Of a stretch of DNA of 63,812 nucleotides, positions 53,689 through 63,055 are shown piece by piece. The first letter of the stretch is position 1, and every line of letters starts with the position of its first letter. The position numbers and the translations under genes were made by a program. The stretch covers positions 1 through 63,812 of the forward strand of contig JAHKAM010000041.1 of assembly GCA_018826515.1 (NCBI GenBank), given 5' to 3'. The stretch comes from Alphaproteobacteria bacterium (GTDB lineage: Bacteria; Pseudomonadota; Alphaproteobacteria; Caulobacterales; Caulobacteraceae). Below the pieces are notes generated by a model. It was not told the DNA's origin, made no database searches, and saw only the letters and a program-made list of their open reading frames with translations.

Positions 53689-54360
53689 TCAGTCCTTGGA
53701 GCCGAACACCGAGGCGGCCGTGGGCTCGGCGCCGCGGCGCTCGCGGGCTTCCGGGACGAATTCCTCCTCGGCGGGCTCGGCCGGGGCGTCGACGGGCTGG
53801 AGGGTGGCGCCGCCCTTCTTCGCGTCGTCCCTGGCCTTCTTGTCGGCGGCCTTCTTCACCAGTTCATCGAGGGCCAGCTGGCCGACGAGGCCCAGGGTCA
53901 CCGGGTCAACCGGCTTGATGTTGGGGCTGTTCCAGTGGGTACGGTTTCGCACGCTCTCGATGGTCGATTTGGTCGTCCCCAGCATCTTGGCGATCTGGGC
54001 GTCGGTCACCTCGGGGTGGTTGCGCACGAACCACATGATCGCGTCCGGGCGATCCTGACGGCGCGAGACGGGCGTGTATTTCGGCGGCGCCTTGTGCACC
54101 TTGAGCAGTTCGGCGTGGCGGCTGACCACAGCCTGCATGCGGTAGGCGTCGTCATTCTGGGCCTTGTCCAGTTCCTCGCGGGTCAGCTGGCCGTTGACCA
54201 GCGGATCGGCGCCGCGGATGTCGCGGGCCACGTCGCCGTCGGCGATGCCGCGCACTTCCAGCGGATGCAGGCCGCAGAAGTCGGCGATCTGCTCGAAGGT
54301 CAGGGAGGTGTTGTCGACCAGCCAGACCGCGGTGGCCTTGGGCATCAGTATGTCGGTCAT
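53689..54360 (-). CDS. trcR: Cell cycle transcriptional regulator TrcR (DUF1013)
   Basis: TrcR is an alphaproteobacterial regulator that binds RNA polymerase and controls cell-cycle and division genes. The 223-residue product starts MTDILMPKATAVWLVDNTSL, with a DUF1013 core (FEQIADFCGLHPLEVRGIAD, split in display at GLHPLEVRG), PDAIMWFVRNHPEVTDAQIAKMLG, a helix-turn-helix-like segment (KMLGTTKSTIESVRNRTHW), and a charged Lys/Ala and Glu-rich tail. Length and order match the family. The function is established for homologues, not for this protein. Confidence 0.92.
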   Translation of the reverse strand: MTDILMPKATAVWLVDNTSLTFEQIADFCGLHPLEVRGIADGDVARDIRGADPLVNGQLTREELDKAQNDDAYRMQAVVSRHAELLKVHKAPPKYTPVSRRQDRPDAIMWFVRNHPEVTDAQIAKMLGTTKSTIESVRNRTHWNSPNIKPVDPVTLGLVGQLALDELVKKAADKKARDDAKKGGATLQPVDAPAEPAEEEFVPEARERRGAEPTAASVFGSKD

Positions 54361-54579
54361 GGTGGTATTCCGGTGCTTGTTCGAGCCCGAAAACCGGGCT
54401 CTGGATACGACGGCGCCCGGCCTTTCGACCGGGCGTTGATGATGGCGATATAGTCCCATTCGCCGGAAAAGAAAACGGAACCCGACAAGACCATACAGCC
54501 AAGGTTCATCCTGACCGGGCAACAGTGGCTTCACAGGCGCGTTGTGCGTCGAGGACGACTTTTCCTGGGAGGGACTACC

Positions 54580-55203
54580 ATGCTGATCGAAATGCTGGCC
54601 GCCGCGGCGGTCTTCTCCGGCGCCGGACAGGAGTTCGCTCCGCAAATTCCCGGTGGACCCGAGCGGGTCGCCCCGCGCGGTGACTATCGTTCCAGCTGCA
54701 GCGGGGAATATGTGAACCGCGGCCGGCTCTATGCCGACTGCCGCACCAATCGCGGACAGATCCGCGGCACCTCGATCGAGCTGAACCGCTGCGCGGACTA
54801 CGAGATTCGCAACAACGACGGTCTGCTGGTCTGTGGCCCGCACCGCGGAGAGTATGAGGATCGCCCCGGCGGCGGTGGCGGCGGCTGGCCAGATCGTCCT
54901 GACCGTCCGGACCGGCCTGGCGGCGGCTGGGGAGGCGGCCGCCAGTCCGTCACCATCTTCCGGGACGCGAATTTCCGTGGAGCCTCGTTCCGCTTCGACA
55001 ATGAAATGCCGAACCTCGCCAACACCGGCTTCAATGACACCATTTCGTCAATGCAGTTCCGCGGCGAATGGGAGGCCTGCACGGACGCCTATTATCGCGG
55101 CCACTGCCAGACCTTCCGGGATGATGTCCGGAACCTGCAGCGCTGGGGCATGAACGACCGCATCTCGTCGCTGCGCCCGGTTCGGCGCGGCGGTCGCTGG
55201 TAG
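54580..55203 (+). CDS. Exported CVNH plus beta/gamma-crystallin domain protein
   Basis: ATG 54580 with GGGAGGG upstream gives a 207-residue exported protein (MLIEMLAAAAVFSGAG). Residues 28-95 resemble a CVNH lectin module: YRSSCSGEYVNRGRLYADC, RTNRGQIRGTSIELNRCADY, and NNDGLLVC. A Gly/Pro/Asp linker of about 35 residues follows. Residues 128-200 have the beta/gamma-crystallin pattern twice over (VTIFRDANFRGASFRFD, FNDTISSMQFR, CQTFRDDVRNL, NDRISSLRPV). Possible roles are sugar or calcium binding at the surface. The pairing is unusual. Confidence 0.78.
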   Translation: MLIEMLAAAAVFSGAGQEFAPQIPGGPERVAPRGDYRSSCSGEYVNRGRLYADCRTNRGQIRGTSIELNRCADYEIRNNDGLLVCGPHRGEYEDRPGGGGGGWPDRPDRPDRPGGGWGGGRQSVTIFRDANFRGASFRFDNEMPNLANTGFNDTISSMQFRGEWEACTDAYYRGHCQTFRDDVRNLQRWGMNDRISSLRPVRRGGRW

Positions 55204-55205
55204 GC

Positions 55206-56177
55206 TCAGACCGTCAGCACGATCTTGCCCACATGGCCGCCCGCCTCCAGCCGGAGGTGGGCGGTCGATGCCTGTTCCAGCGGGAAGGTCGCATCGACCG
55301 GCGGCCGGACCGCGCCCGACATGACCCACGGCCAGGCCGTGACTTCAACGGCGGCGATCAGCCGGGCCTTTTCGTCGGCGGGCCGGGCCCGCAGCGTCGA
55401 GCCGGTCAGGGTTATCCGTTTCATCATCAACCGGGCCAGATCGACCTCGGCCCGCGCACCGGACTGGGTGGCGATCACGACCCAGCGCCCGAACGGTTTC
55501 AGCACGGACTGATTGAGCGCGGCGTAGTCGGCCCCGACCATATCCAGAACCACGTCGACCCCGCCGAAAGCCCCGATCGCCGCCTCCATGTCGCCGGCGG
55601 TCGCGTCGAGGCTGAGATCAGCGCCGAGCAGGCGCGCGGCCTCGGCCTTTTCGGCCCCGCGCGAGGTGGCGATCACCCGCGCGCCGGCGCTCCTGGCCAT
55701 CTGGATCGCCGTGACTCCGATGCCGCTGGTCGCGCCGTGGACCAGCAGGGTCTCGCCGGCCTTCAGTGCGCCGGCCTCGAAGACGTTGGCGAAGACGGTG
55801 CAGATCGTTTCGGGCAGGGCGGCGGCCTGGACGAAGTCCATGTGTGCTGGGATCGGCAGGGCGTGGCGGGCGTCCACCACGGCGACTTCTGCATAGCCGC
55901 CCCCGCCCAGGAGGGCGCAGACCCGGTCTCCGACCGACCAGCGCGCGACGCCGGCGCCGACCTGGTCGACCTCGCCCGCGACCTCGAGGCCCAGAACGTC
56001 AGAGGCCCCTGGTGGGGCCGGATAGCGGCCCAGCCGCTGCAGGATGTCCGGCCGGTTGATCCCGGCGGCCCGAACCCGGATGCGAATCTCGCCCGGTCCG
56101 GCGACGGGATCGGGACGTTCGGCGAGCGTCAGGGCCTCGGCGGGGCCGGAGCCGCCCTTGATCTCGACTATGCGCAT
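55206..56177 (-). CDS. Zinc-free NAD(P)H-quinone oxidoreductase
   Basis: The 323-residue MDR-family protein starts at ATG 56177. It shows the quinone reductase/PIG3 pattern: an N-terminal catalytic fold (AAGINRPDILQRLGRYPAPPG), GDRVCALLGGGGYAE, LVHGATSGIGVTAIQMA for NADPH, VIATSRGAEKAEAA, and no zinc-binding Cys cluster. It probably reduces quinones with NADPH in the cytosol. It is convergent with the crystallin gene, two bases from stop to stop, and divergent from the DUF1192-rcdA pair. Confidence 0.93.
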   Translation of the reverse strand: MRIVEIKGGSGPAEALTLAERPDPVAGPGEIRIRVRAAGINRPDILQRLGRYPAPPGASDVLGLEVAGEVDQVGAGVARWSVGDRVCALLGGGGYAEVAVVDARHALPIPAHMDFVQAAALPETICTVFANVFEAGALKAGETLLVHGATSGIGVTAIQMARSAGARVIATSRGAEKAEAARLLGADLSLDATAGDMEAAIGAFGGVDVVLDMVGADYAALNQSVLKPFGRWVVIATQSGARAEVDLARLMMKRITLTGSTLRARPADEKARLIAAVEVTAWPWVMSGAVRPPVDATFPLEQASTAHLRLEAGGHVGKIVLTV

Positions 56178-56260
56178 TCGCCTGACCCGTTCTTGCAATC
56201 GTCCGTATCCGGGCGTTGAAATAGGTTGTCGCGTAACGAATGGCCACGAAGGAGGCGGCG

Positions 56261-56464
56261 ATGTTCGAGGATCTGGAGCCCCGACCGGCGCGCGGCGCGC
56301 CGCTGATCGCCCTGACGCGCGAGGATCTCGACAGCTATTCGGTCGAGGATCTCACACAGCGGATCGCCGGGCTGCAGGCGGAGATCGACCGCTCCAACGC
56401 CGCCATTCAAGGCAAGTCCTCGCAACGCAATGCCGCCGACGCCATGTTCAATTTCCGTTCGTAA
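56261..56464 (+). CDS. DUF1192 family small protein
   Basis: ATG 56261 is preferred over 56240 because GGAGG lies five bases upstream of it. The 67-residue product is acidic and helical with MFEDLEPRPARGAPLIAL, LTREDLDSYSVEDLTQRI and LQAEIDRS, the DUF1192 pattern. These small proteins are common next to cell-cycle genes in alphaproteobacteria. rcdA follows about 90 bases later. Confidence 0.86.
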   Translation: MFEDLEPRPARGAPLIALTREDLDSYSVEDLTQRIAGLQAEIDRSNAAIQGKSSQRNAADAMFNFRS

Positions 56465-56553
56465 CCCTGTCGCCCTCCGTCTGGCATGGCCGTTGCACTC
56501 GGTGGAAGCGCCGCGCCACGCCGTGCCGGTCGTGATACGGATGCGCCTGTCCC

Positions 56554-57087
56554 ATGAGTCTGGTTGAGTTCATGCCTGTCGATGCCCCCATGCTTTCGCC
56601 AGTCGGCCGCAGCCGCGCCGCGGTTGTGGATGATTTCGCGCGGTCGGAACTGTTCGATCGCACCTTCCAGGAGGGGATGGAGCTGGTTGAGGAGACCGCC
56701 GCCTATCTGGACGGCGACGGGCGCCGCGAATCCAAGCTGCTGTCGCGGGCCACGGCCCTGGCCTATGCCGGCGAAAGCATGAAGCTGACCACCCGTCTGA
56801 TGCAGATCGCCTCATGGCTGCTGGTTCAGCGGGCCGTGCGCGAGGGCGACATGACGGCCGAGGCGGCCTGCGAGCCGCGGTACCGGCTGGCTGATCGCGC
56901 GGCGGCGACCGAGGCGACCCATCCGGAACTGCCGATCGCCCTGATCGAATATATGGTGCGCACCGACAAGCTGTATGACCGGGTGCTGCATCTTGATCGC
57001 CGGATGTATCTCGACGCGCCTGAAGAGGACGCGGTCAATCCTGTCCAGAGCCAGCTGGACCGGTTGACGGCGGCGTTTCGAACCTGA
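56554..57087 (+). CDS. rcdA: Regulator of CtrA degradation RcdA (DUF1465)
   Basis: RcdA is an adaptor that, with CpdR and PopA, brings CtrA and other substrates to the ClpXP protease at the pole. The 177-residue helical protein has RSELFDRTFQEGMELVEETAAYLDGDGR (seen around FDRTFQEGMELVEETA), LSRATALAYAGESMKLTTRLM and ASWLLVQRAVREGDM, with a disordered C-terminal tail. Size and order match Caulobacter RcdA. Function is taken from the family. Confidence 0.92.
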   Translation: MSLVEFMPVDAPMLSPVGRSRAAVVDDFARSELFDRTFQEGMELVEETAAYLDGDGRRESKLLSRATALAYAGESMKLTTRLMQIASWLLVQRAVREGDMTAEAACEPRYRLADRAAATEATHPELPIALIEYMVRTDKLYDRVLHLDRRMYLDAPEEDAVNPVQSQLDRLTAAFRT

Positions 57088-57095
57088 TCCGAGCC

Positions 57096-58649
57096 CTACG
57101 GCCCGACGTCGGTCGCGACCCGCGTGCCGTCGTCGACGGGGCGAGGCAGGCTGACGGCGATGCCGAGCGCGGCGGCCAGCTTTTCGTCGCGGCTGTAGAC
57201 GTCCTCGCGGAAGGCGACCCGGCCCTGGCCGTCGACGAAGGCCGTCCAGTACAGCAGGCGGACGGTGATCTCGCGGCCGGTCTGGATGCGCCGCGTCTGG
57301 CGGCTGTCCTGGGCGGCGTCGAACTGCTCCAGCAGGGCGGGGTCGGGCGACAGAAGCAGACGGGCGAACTCGACCGCGTTCTGGACGCGGACGCAGCCGT
57401 GTGACCGGTGCCGGAAGGCGAGATTGAAGGCGGCTTTCGACGGCGTGTCGTGCAGGAAGATGGCGTAGCTGTCCCGCAGTTCGAACTTCACATAGCCGAG
57501 CGCGGCGGTCGGGCCGGCGCGCTGGATGACCGTGCCGTTCTGGATGTACATATTCTGGCTGGCCAGATAGCCGGGGCCGCGCGGCAGGATCTCGTTGCGG
57601 GCGATGCTGGCGGGCACATACCACGGCGGGTTGGCGACCACCGAGGCGAAGGGCTTCTCGAGGCTGGGCGTCTGGTTGGCGGCGGTGCCGACGACGACCC
57701 GATTGGAATGAACCGGACGACCGTCCTTCCAGTAGACCATGATGGCCGCGGCGGTGTTGACCTCGATCCGCTCGGGCGCGAGCTCGCGCTTCAGCCAGCG
57801 GCGGCGTTCCAGGTTGAGCGCGATCTGGCGGGCCCGGTCCTCGGCCGAAGCTGAGAGCGAACGCTGGGTTCCGGTGCCGATGCGGCCGTCAGCCGCGAGA
57901 CCGTGACGGGTCTGGAAGCCGCGAACCGCGGTTTCGATCTCGGGGCCGTAGACGATGCCCATGGCGCCCAGCCGCGCGCCATCGGCGGCGGGGAGATCGC
58001 CTTCGGCCACCAGACGCTGGATCAGCGCGGGAATCCGGGCGTCGCTCATGCCCGGCTCGATGGTCGGACCCTGACGGAAGGTCGGCCAGCCGCCGTCGCG
58101 GATCAGGCGGCGATAGCGGATATAGCCGGCCGAAAGGTTCGAATAGCCGATGTCGGTCGGGGCCAACCCCTCGAACCAGTCCACCAGGCGGTCCTGGGCA
58201 AGGGCGTCGTTCAGCCCGAAGGGCAGATCGACGCGGTTCTTCTGCATCTCCCACAGATCCTCGACGGTCTCGGGGCGGACCCGGCCCTCGGCGAGCACGC
58301 GGCCATACCCCATGGCGGCCGCGGTGGTGCGCATCTCGGCGGCGTCGGACGCGGCGAGGGCGTCGAAATCGAAATAGTCGATCGGGGACAGGCCATGGCG
58401 TTCGGCCCGGGCGGCGGCGGTCTGCAGCGCACGCAGGCGCTCGGGGGTCCAGACCGGACGCCAGCCGTTCATCTCGTAGAAGGCGCGGACGTCGGGCTGG
58501 ATCGTCGCCGGCAGTCGCGCCAACTGGTCGTTGAAGCTGTCATAGAAGGCGACAGCGCCCGGGTCGCGTGTCTGCGCCCCGGCCTTAAGGCCGATGGCCG
58601 ACGCCACCGCTGATACGGCCGCGCCAAGTCCCAGTTGCCGTCGATTCAT
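57096..58649 (-). CDS. L,D-transpeptidase of the YcbB type
   Basis: The enzyme links peptidoglycan by 3-3 bonds. The 517-residue protein starts at ATG 58649 with an export signal (MNRRQLGLGAAVSAVASAIG). A peptidoglycan-binding region (about 240-290, IETAVRGFQTRHGLAADGRIGTGT, cut after FQTRHGL) precedes the YkuD/ErfK domain with FLHDTPSKAAFN and the catalytic RHRSHGCVRVQ. The large N-terminal part is typical of the scaffold of YcbB. Predicted location is the periplasm. It converges on rcdA, eight bases between stops. Confidence 0.93.
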   Translation of the reverse strand: MNRRQLGLGAAVSAVASAIGLKAGAQTRDPGAVAFYDSFNDQLARLPATIQPDVRAFYEMNGWRPVWTPERLRALQTAAARAERHGLSPIDYFDFDALAASDAAEMRTTAAAMGYGRVLAEGRVRPETVEDLWEMQKNRVDLPFGLNDALAQDRLVDWFEGLAPTDIGYSNLSAGYIRYRRLIRDGGWPTFRQGPTIEPGMSDARIPALIQRLVAEGDLPAADGARLGAMGIVYGPEIETAVRGFQTRHGLAADGRIGTGTQRSLSASAEDRARQIALNLERRRWLKRELAPERIEVNTAAAIMVYWKDGRPVHSNRVVVGTAANQTPSLEKPFASVVANPPWYVPASIARNEILPRGPGYLASQNMYIQNGTVIQRAGPTAALGYVKFELRDSYAIFLHDTPSKAAFNLAFRHRSHGCVRVQNAVEFARLLLSPDPALLEQFDAAQDSRQTRRIQTGREITVRLLYWTAFVDGQGRVAFREDVYSRDEKLAAALGIAVSLPRPVDDGTRVATDVGP

Positions 58650-58741
58650 CGTCAAGGTCTCTTGGCCCGCTTCGACACGGGACCCTACGTCCACGCCCCC
58701 GAAGCCAACGCCGTCATGTTATCGGCGTTCCGGGCAAACAG

Positions 58742-58772
58742 AAAGGCGCCGGTCCCGTGGACCGGCGCCTTT
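58742..58772 (-). terminator. Hairpin terminator of rpmE
   Basis: A perfect 14-bp stem (AAAGGCGCCGGTCC / GGACCGGCGCCTTT, three-base loop) lies 51 bases after the rpmE stop on the minus strand. The exit sequence has only a short T run. Confidence 0.75.
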
Positions 58773-58823
58773 GCCGTCATCTTGCCGGCGGGTGTGGCCC
58801 GAAAGCCCGGCCCGCGGAGCCGC

Positions 58824-59048
58824 CTACTTCTTGATGAAGCCGGCGAACTTGTTGTTGAAGCGCGAAACGCGGCCGCCGCGGTCCATCAGGTGGGCGTTGC
58901 CGCCCGTCCAGGCCGGGTGGGTCAGCGGATCGATGTCCAGGTTCAGCACGGCGCCTTCCTTCTGGTAGGTCGAGCGCGTCTGGTAGCTGGTGCCATCCGT
59001 CATCGTCACGGTGATGAAGTGGTAGTCGGGGTGCGTATCCGCCTTCAT
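58824..59048 (-). CDS. rpmE: 50S ribosomal protein L31
   Basis: The 74-residue protein starts [19 protein letters not shown] and has the L31 pattern with THPAWTGG and [14 protein letters not shown]. It lacks the zinc-binding cysteines of the C-plus type, so it is of the zinc-independent kind common in alphaproteobacteria. L31 binds near the subunit interface of the 50S. It is a single-gene unit with its own terminator. Confidence 0.95.
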   Translation of the reverse strand: MKADTHPDYHFITVTMTDGTSYQTRSTYQKEGAVLNLDIDPLTHPAWTGGNAHLMDRGGRVSRFNNKFAGFIKK

Positions 59049-59180
59049 GGTCCTGGTCCGGTCTCTGCGCGATGACGATGCCGACCGTCGGAGCGCGAAA
59101 ATGAGAAATCCCGCCATCTGGGGCGGGAATGAGCGGCGGCGTTTACACCGGGGGCCGTTCCGGGGCAAGAGGCGCGCGCC

Positions 59181-61034
59181 ATGACAGATGCAACCGCCTA
59201 TCCAGACGCCGCCGCCGCCGATATCCGCGGACGGCCGGGCGCCGGAGCCCTGCTGGCCGAACAGATGGGCGAGGCGGGTCAACGGCGGGAGCGCCGCCGC
59301 GATGTCCGGCCGCTGGCCCGGCTGTTCCCCTATGCCATGCGACACAAGGGTCATATGGCCATGGCCGCCGTCTGGCTGATCCTGTCCACTGCGGCCTCGC
59401 TGGGGCTGACGGCCGCGGCCCGGGGCGCGATCGACAAAGGATTCGAGAACGGCGGGGCGCAGCTGAACGTTTGGTTCCTGTTGCTGGGGGCCAACGCCCT
59501 GTTCCTGGGGTTGGCCACGGCGGTCCGCTACTATTTCGTCACCAAGACCGGGGAGCGGGTCGTGGCCGACCTGCGCAAGGGGCTGTTCGGGCGCATTCTG
59601 ACGCTCGACCCCTCCTTCTACGCCTCGATGCGGACCGGGGAGGTGCTGTCGCGCCTGACCACGGACATCGCCCTGGTTGAAACCCTGTTGACCACCTCGG
59701 TGTCGTTCGCCCTGCGCAATTTCCTGACCCTGATCGGGGGGACGGCGCTGCTGTTCGTGGTGAGCCCGAAACTGACCGGACTCGTGCTGCTGGTGGTGCC
59801 GGTGCTGCTGGGGCCGATCTTCCTGTTCGGCCGCACGGTGCGCAAGCTGACCGTGGCCTCGCAGGACCGGTTCGCCAATGCCGTCGGCTTCGCCGGCGAG
59901 AGCGTCGACGCCATCGAGACGGTCCAGGCCTTCGGCCGCGAGGCCAGCGCCATCGCCCGCTTCGGCGCGGCGGTCGAGGCCGCGTTCGGGGTATCGCTGG
60001 TGCGGATGAAGGCGCGGGCCCTGATGACCGCCATGGTCATCGTGGTGATGTTCGGCGGCGTGACCCTGGTGCTGTGGCTGGGCGCGCAGGACGTGATCGC
60101 CGGCCGGATGACGCCGGGCGCGCTGCTGCAGTTCGTCCTGCTTGCCGTGTTTGTGGCCGGCGCGGTCGGGGCGCTGGGCGAGAGCTGGGGCGATGTGCAG
60201 AAGGCGGCGGGCGCCATGGAGCGGATCGACGAACTGATGCGCAGCGAGGCGGCCATTCGTCCGCCGGAGACGCCGGTGGTTCTTCCCGAGCCGCCGACGG
60301 GCGAGGTGTCGATGTCGGCGGTGCAGTTCTCCTATCCGGGACGGCCGGACCTGCCGGCGTTGAAGGGCTTTTCGCTGACGGTCAGGCCGGGCGAAACGGT
60401 GGCTCTGGTGGGGCCGTCGGGTGCGGGCAAGAGCACGGTCTTCCGGCTGTTGCTGCGGTTCTATGACCCGCAGTCGGGGATTGTTTCGGTGGACGGGGTG
60501 GACGTGCGGGCCGCCGATCCCGTGGCGGTGCGCGGACGTTTCGCCTGGGTGTCGCAGGAGGCGCCGCTGTTCTCGGGGTCGGCCAGCGAGAACATCCGCT
60601 TCGGTCGCGACGCCGCGTCTGACGAGGCGGTGCGCGAGGCCGCCGAGGAGGCCCAGGCCCTGGGCTTCGTCGAGGCCCTGCCCCAGGGGTTCGACACGCC
60701 CTTGGGCGAACGCGGCAAGAGCCTGTCGGGCGGTCAGCGCCAGCGGATGGCCATCGCCCGGGCCCTGGTGCGGGACGCGCCCATCCTGCTGCTGGACGAG
60801 GCGACCTCGGCGCTGGACGCCGAGAACGAGCGGCTGGTGCAGACGGCGCTGGACCTGGCCATGCAGGACCGGACCACCATCGTCATCGCCCACCGTCTGG
60901 CGACCGTGCTGCGCGCCGACCGGATCGTGGTGATGGAGGACGGCAAGGTCGTGCAGGAGGGCACGCACCAGTCGTTGATGGCCCAGGGCGGCCTCTACGC
61001 CCGGCTGGCCGAACTGCAGTTCCGGGCCGACTAG
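59181..61034 (+). CDS. ABC transporter with fused membrane and ATPase domains (MsbA-like)
   Basis: The 617-residue half-transporter has a polar N-terminal tail (about 50 residues), six membrane helices (about 60-330, with the usual [14 protein letters not shown] intracellular motif) and an ATPase domain with Walker [19 protein letters not shown], Walker [13 protein letters not shown] and [11 protein letters not shown]. It works as a homodimer, probably exporting a lipid or drug; the cargo is unknown. Its TAG stop overlaps the stop of the convergent HIT gene within a shared CTAG. Confidence 0.93.
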   Translation: MTDATAYPDAAAADIRGRPGAGALLAEQMGEAGQRRERRRDVRPLARLFPYAMRHKGHMAMAAVWLILSTAASLGLTAAARGAIDKGFENGGAQLNVWFLLLGANALFLGLATAVRYYFVTKTGERVVADLRKGLFGRILTLDPSFYASMRTGEVLSRLTTDIALVETLLTTSVSFALRNFLTLIGGTALLFVVSPKLTGLVLLVVPVLLGPIFLFGRTVRKLTVASQDRFANAVGFAGESVDAIETVQAFGREASAIARFGAAVEAAFGVSLVRMKARALMTAMVIVVMFGGVTLVLWLGAQDVIAGRMTPGALLQFVLLAVFVAGAVGALGESWGDVQKAAGAMERIDELMRSEAAIRPPETPVVLPEPPTGEVSMSAVQFSYPGRPDLPALKGFSLTVRPGETVALVGPSGAGKSTVFRLLLRFYDPQSGIVSVDGVDVRAADPVAVRGRFAWVSQEAPLFSGSASENIRFGRDAASDEAVREAAEEAQALGFVEALPQGFDTPLGERGKSLSGGQRQRMAIARALVRDAPILLLDEATSALDAENERLVQTALDLAMQDRTTIVIAHRLATVLRADRIVVMEDGKVVQEGTHQSLMAQGGLYARLAELQFRAD

Positions 61035-61468
61035 GTCAGCGCCGCGGCGATCCGGTCGGCGAGGGTGCGGAGGGCTTCCGGTTCCGCCATGGGGGCGTGG
61101 CCGTGGCCCTTCATCGGGCGTTCGGCCCAGCGCGGGACGATGTGGAAATGCAGGTGAAAGACCGTCTGGCCGCCGGCCTCGCCGTTGTACTGGAGGATCT
61201 GCAAGCCTTCGGGCGACAGGGCCTTTTCGACGGCGCGGGCGGTGCGCTGGACGGCGGCGGTCAGCCGGGCGAGGGCGTCAGGCTCGATCTCCAGCAGGGT
61301 GCGGGCGGTCGATGTTTTGGAGATCACCAGCACATGCCCCTCGGACTGGGGGAAGACGTCCATGAAGGCGAGGACGTGATCGTCCTCCCAGACCGTCACC
61401 GAGGGGATGTCGCCGCGCAGGATGCGGGCGAAGATGTTGTCGGGGTCGTAGGGGGCTTTCAGGGTCAT
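61031..61468 (-). CDS. HIT family protein (nucleotide hydrolase)
   Basis: HIT proteins hydrolyse or transfer nucleotidyl groups. The 145-residue protein carries the triad His105-x-His107-x-His109 in [10 protein letters not shown], together with [18 protein letters not shown] and [11 protein letters not shown]. It matches the bacterial HinT-like group. The substrate is an adenosine-type nucleotide by family. The stop codon shares CTAG with the convergent ABC gene. Confidence 0.94.
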   Translation of the reverse strand: MTLKAPYDPDNIFARILRGDIPSVTVWEDDHVLAFMDVFPQSEGHVLVISKTSTARTLLEIEPDALARLTAAVQRTARAVEKALSPEGLQILQYNGEAGGQTVFHLHFHIVPRWAERPMKGHGHAPMAEPEALRTLADRIAAALT

Positions 61469-61550
61469 GGGGGTCTCCGGACGCGTTCAGATCAGGCTAG
61501 CGACTGCGGCGGGAAGAGGGGATAGGGTTCCGGTCAAAAGGGAGTCGGCC

Positions 61551-61910
61551 ATGCTGCGGTTTATCGTCCAGTTTCTCGTCACCTGCCTCGCCCTGTGGCT
61601 GGCGGAGCGGATCGTGCCGGGGGTGGGGTTCAACGACAGCACGACGCTGTTGCTGGCGGCGATCCTGCTGGGCGTGGCCAACGCCATCGTGCGGCCGATC
61701 CTGACCGTCGTGACCTTTCCCCTGACGATCATCACCTTCGGCCTGTTCCTGCTGGTGGTGAACGCCGCGGTGATCGGCCTGGTGGCCTGGCTGCTGGACG
61801 GGTTCGTGGTCGACGGCCTGTGGGCGGGCATAGGCGCGGCCATCGTCACCGGCGTGGTCAGCTGGATCGCCGGCTGGTTCATCGGCGACGGATCGCGGCG
61901 CGCCGACTGA
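61551..61910 (+). CDS. Phage holin family membrane protein (YvlD-like)
   Basis: A 119-residue membrane protein starts at ATG 61551 and has four hydrophobic helices (about 3-20, 30-50, 58-78 and 88-112) and the family pattern ALWLAERIVPGVGF, GVANAIVRPILTVVTFPLTI and ITFGLFLLVVNA. Despite the name, this family is common in chromosomes and is not a phage mark; function is unknown. There is one base between its stop and the convergent FemAB-like gene. Confidence 0.9.
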   Translation: MLRFIVQFLVTCLALWLAERIVPGVGFNDSTTLLLAAILLGVANAIVRPILTVVTFPLTIITFGLFLLVVNAAVIGLVAWLLDGFVVDGLWAGIGAAIVTGVVSWIAGWFIGDGSRRAD

Positions 61911-61911
61911 G

Positions 61912-63054
61912 TCACTGGACGCCCTTCCGGAAGGGCGACAATTCGTCGGTCATGACCGCGATCTCCGCCTCCACCGCCGGCCGTTCGCCCTCGAGATAGC
62001 GGGCCACCGGCTCGCGCAGAGCCGGGTCGGCGATGAAATGGGCCGAATAGACCGGCGACGGCAGATAGCCGCGGGCGATCTTGTGCTCGCCCTGGGCCCC
62101 GGCCTCGACGCGCGACAGGCCCCGCGAGATCGCGAACTCGATGGCCTGATAATAGCAGAGCTCGAAATGGAGGAAGGGGACCTCCTCCAGCGCGCCCCAC
62201 TGGCGGCCGTACAGGGCGTCGCGGCCGATCAGGTTGAGGGCGCCGGCGATGGCGACATCGTCGCGGAAGGCCATGACCAGGGCGATGCGGTCGGCCATGG
62301 TCGCGCCGAGGCGGGTGAAGAAGTCGCGCGTCAGATAGGGCCGGCCCCATTTGCGGGCGCCGGTGTCCATGTAGAAGCCGAAGAAGGCGTCCCAGTGGGC
62401 CTCCGTGATGTCGGCGCCGGTGAGGACGCGGATGTCGAGGCCGGCCTGCGCCTCGCGCCGTTCGCGGCGGATGGTCTTGCGCCGGTTGGAGGACAGGGCG
62501 GCGAGGAAGGCGTCGAAGGTCGCATAGCCGTCGTTGCGCCAGACGTACTGCATGTCCTGCCGCTGAAGCAGGCCGGCCGCGCCCATGGCGGTCCAGTCGT
62601 CGCGGGTTGGAAAGTTGACGTGCAGGGAGGACACGCCGAGCCGTTCGGTCAGGGCGATCGCGCCCTGCAGCAGGGCCTGGCGCACGGTGGGGGCGTTGGC
62701 GTCGGGGTGGGCGAGGAAGCGGGGCCCGGTGACGGGGGTGAAGGGGACGGCGGACAGCAGCTTGGGATAGTAGCGCCCGCCCGCCCGTTCGTAGGCGTCG
62801 GCCCAGCTGTGGTCGAAGACGTATTCGCCCTGGCTGTGGCCCTTGAGCCAGAGGGGCATGACGCCGAGGACGGCGCCGGTGTCGTCGCGCAGGGAGAGGT
62901 GGCGGCCGGCCCAGCCCTGCTGCGGGACGGCGCTGCCGGAGGCCTCGCAGGCGTCGAGGAAGTCGAAGCTGAGGAAGGGGTCGCCGGAGGAAGACGCGCA
63001 GGCGTCCCAGGCCTCGCGGCCTATGTCGGCGATGGTGTTGTGGACGTGGATCAC
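61912..63054 (-). CDS. FemAB/GNAT-like acyltransferase (DUF482)
   Basis: The 380-residue protein starts at GTG 63054 and has the DUF482/peptidogalycan-biosynthesis pattern: FLSFDFLDACEASGSA, VMPLWLKGHSQGEYVFDHSWADAY, SSNRRKTIRRERRE, and the double GNAT-like core with FLHFELCYYQAIEFAI and VEAGAQGEHKIARGYLP. Members probably transfer amino-acyl or acyl groups. The upstream frame reaches 63183 through element R3. The ribosome binding site GGGGAGGAG lies inside R3, so the repeat supplies the initiation signal. Confidence 0.9.
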   Translation of the reverse strand: MIHVHNTIADIGREAWDACASSSGDPFLSFDFLDACEASGSAVPQQGWAGRHLSLRDDTGAVLGVMPLWLKGHSQGEYVFDHSWADAYERAGGRYYPKLLSAVPFTPVTGPRFLAHPDANAPTVRQALLQGAIALTERLGVSSLHVNFPTRDDWTAMGAAGLLQRQDMQYVWRNDGYATFDAFLAALSSNRRKTIRRERREAQAGLDIRVLTGADITEAHWDAFFGFYMDTGARKWGRPYLTRDFFTRLGATMADRIALVMAFRDDVAIAGALNLIGRDALYGRQWGALEEVPFLHFELCYYQAIEFAISRGLSRVEAGAQGEHKIARGYLPSPVYSAHFIADPALREPVARYLEGERPAVEAEIAVMTDELSPFRKGVQ

Positions 63055-63055
63055 C

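Noticed and set aside
61551..61910. Prophage evidence from the holin-family gene
   Set aside because: This holin family is widespread in chromosomes. No other phage gene is near.
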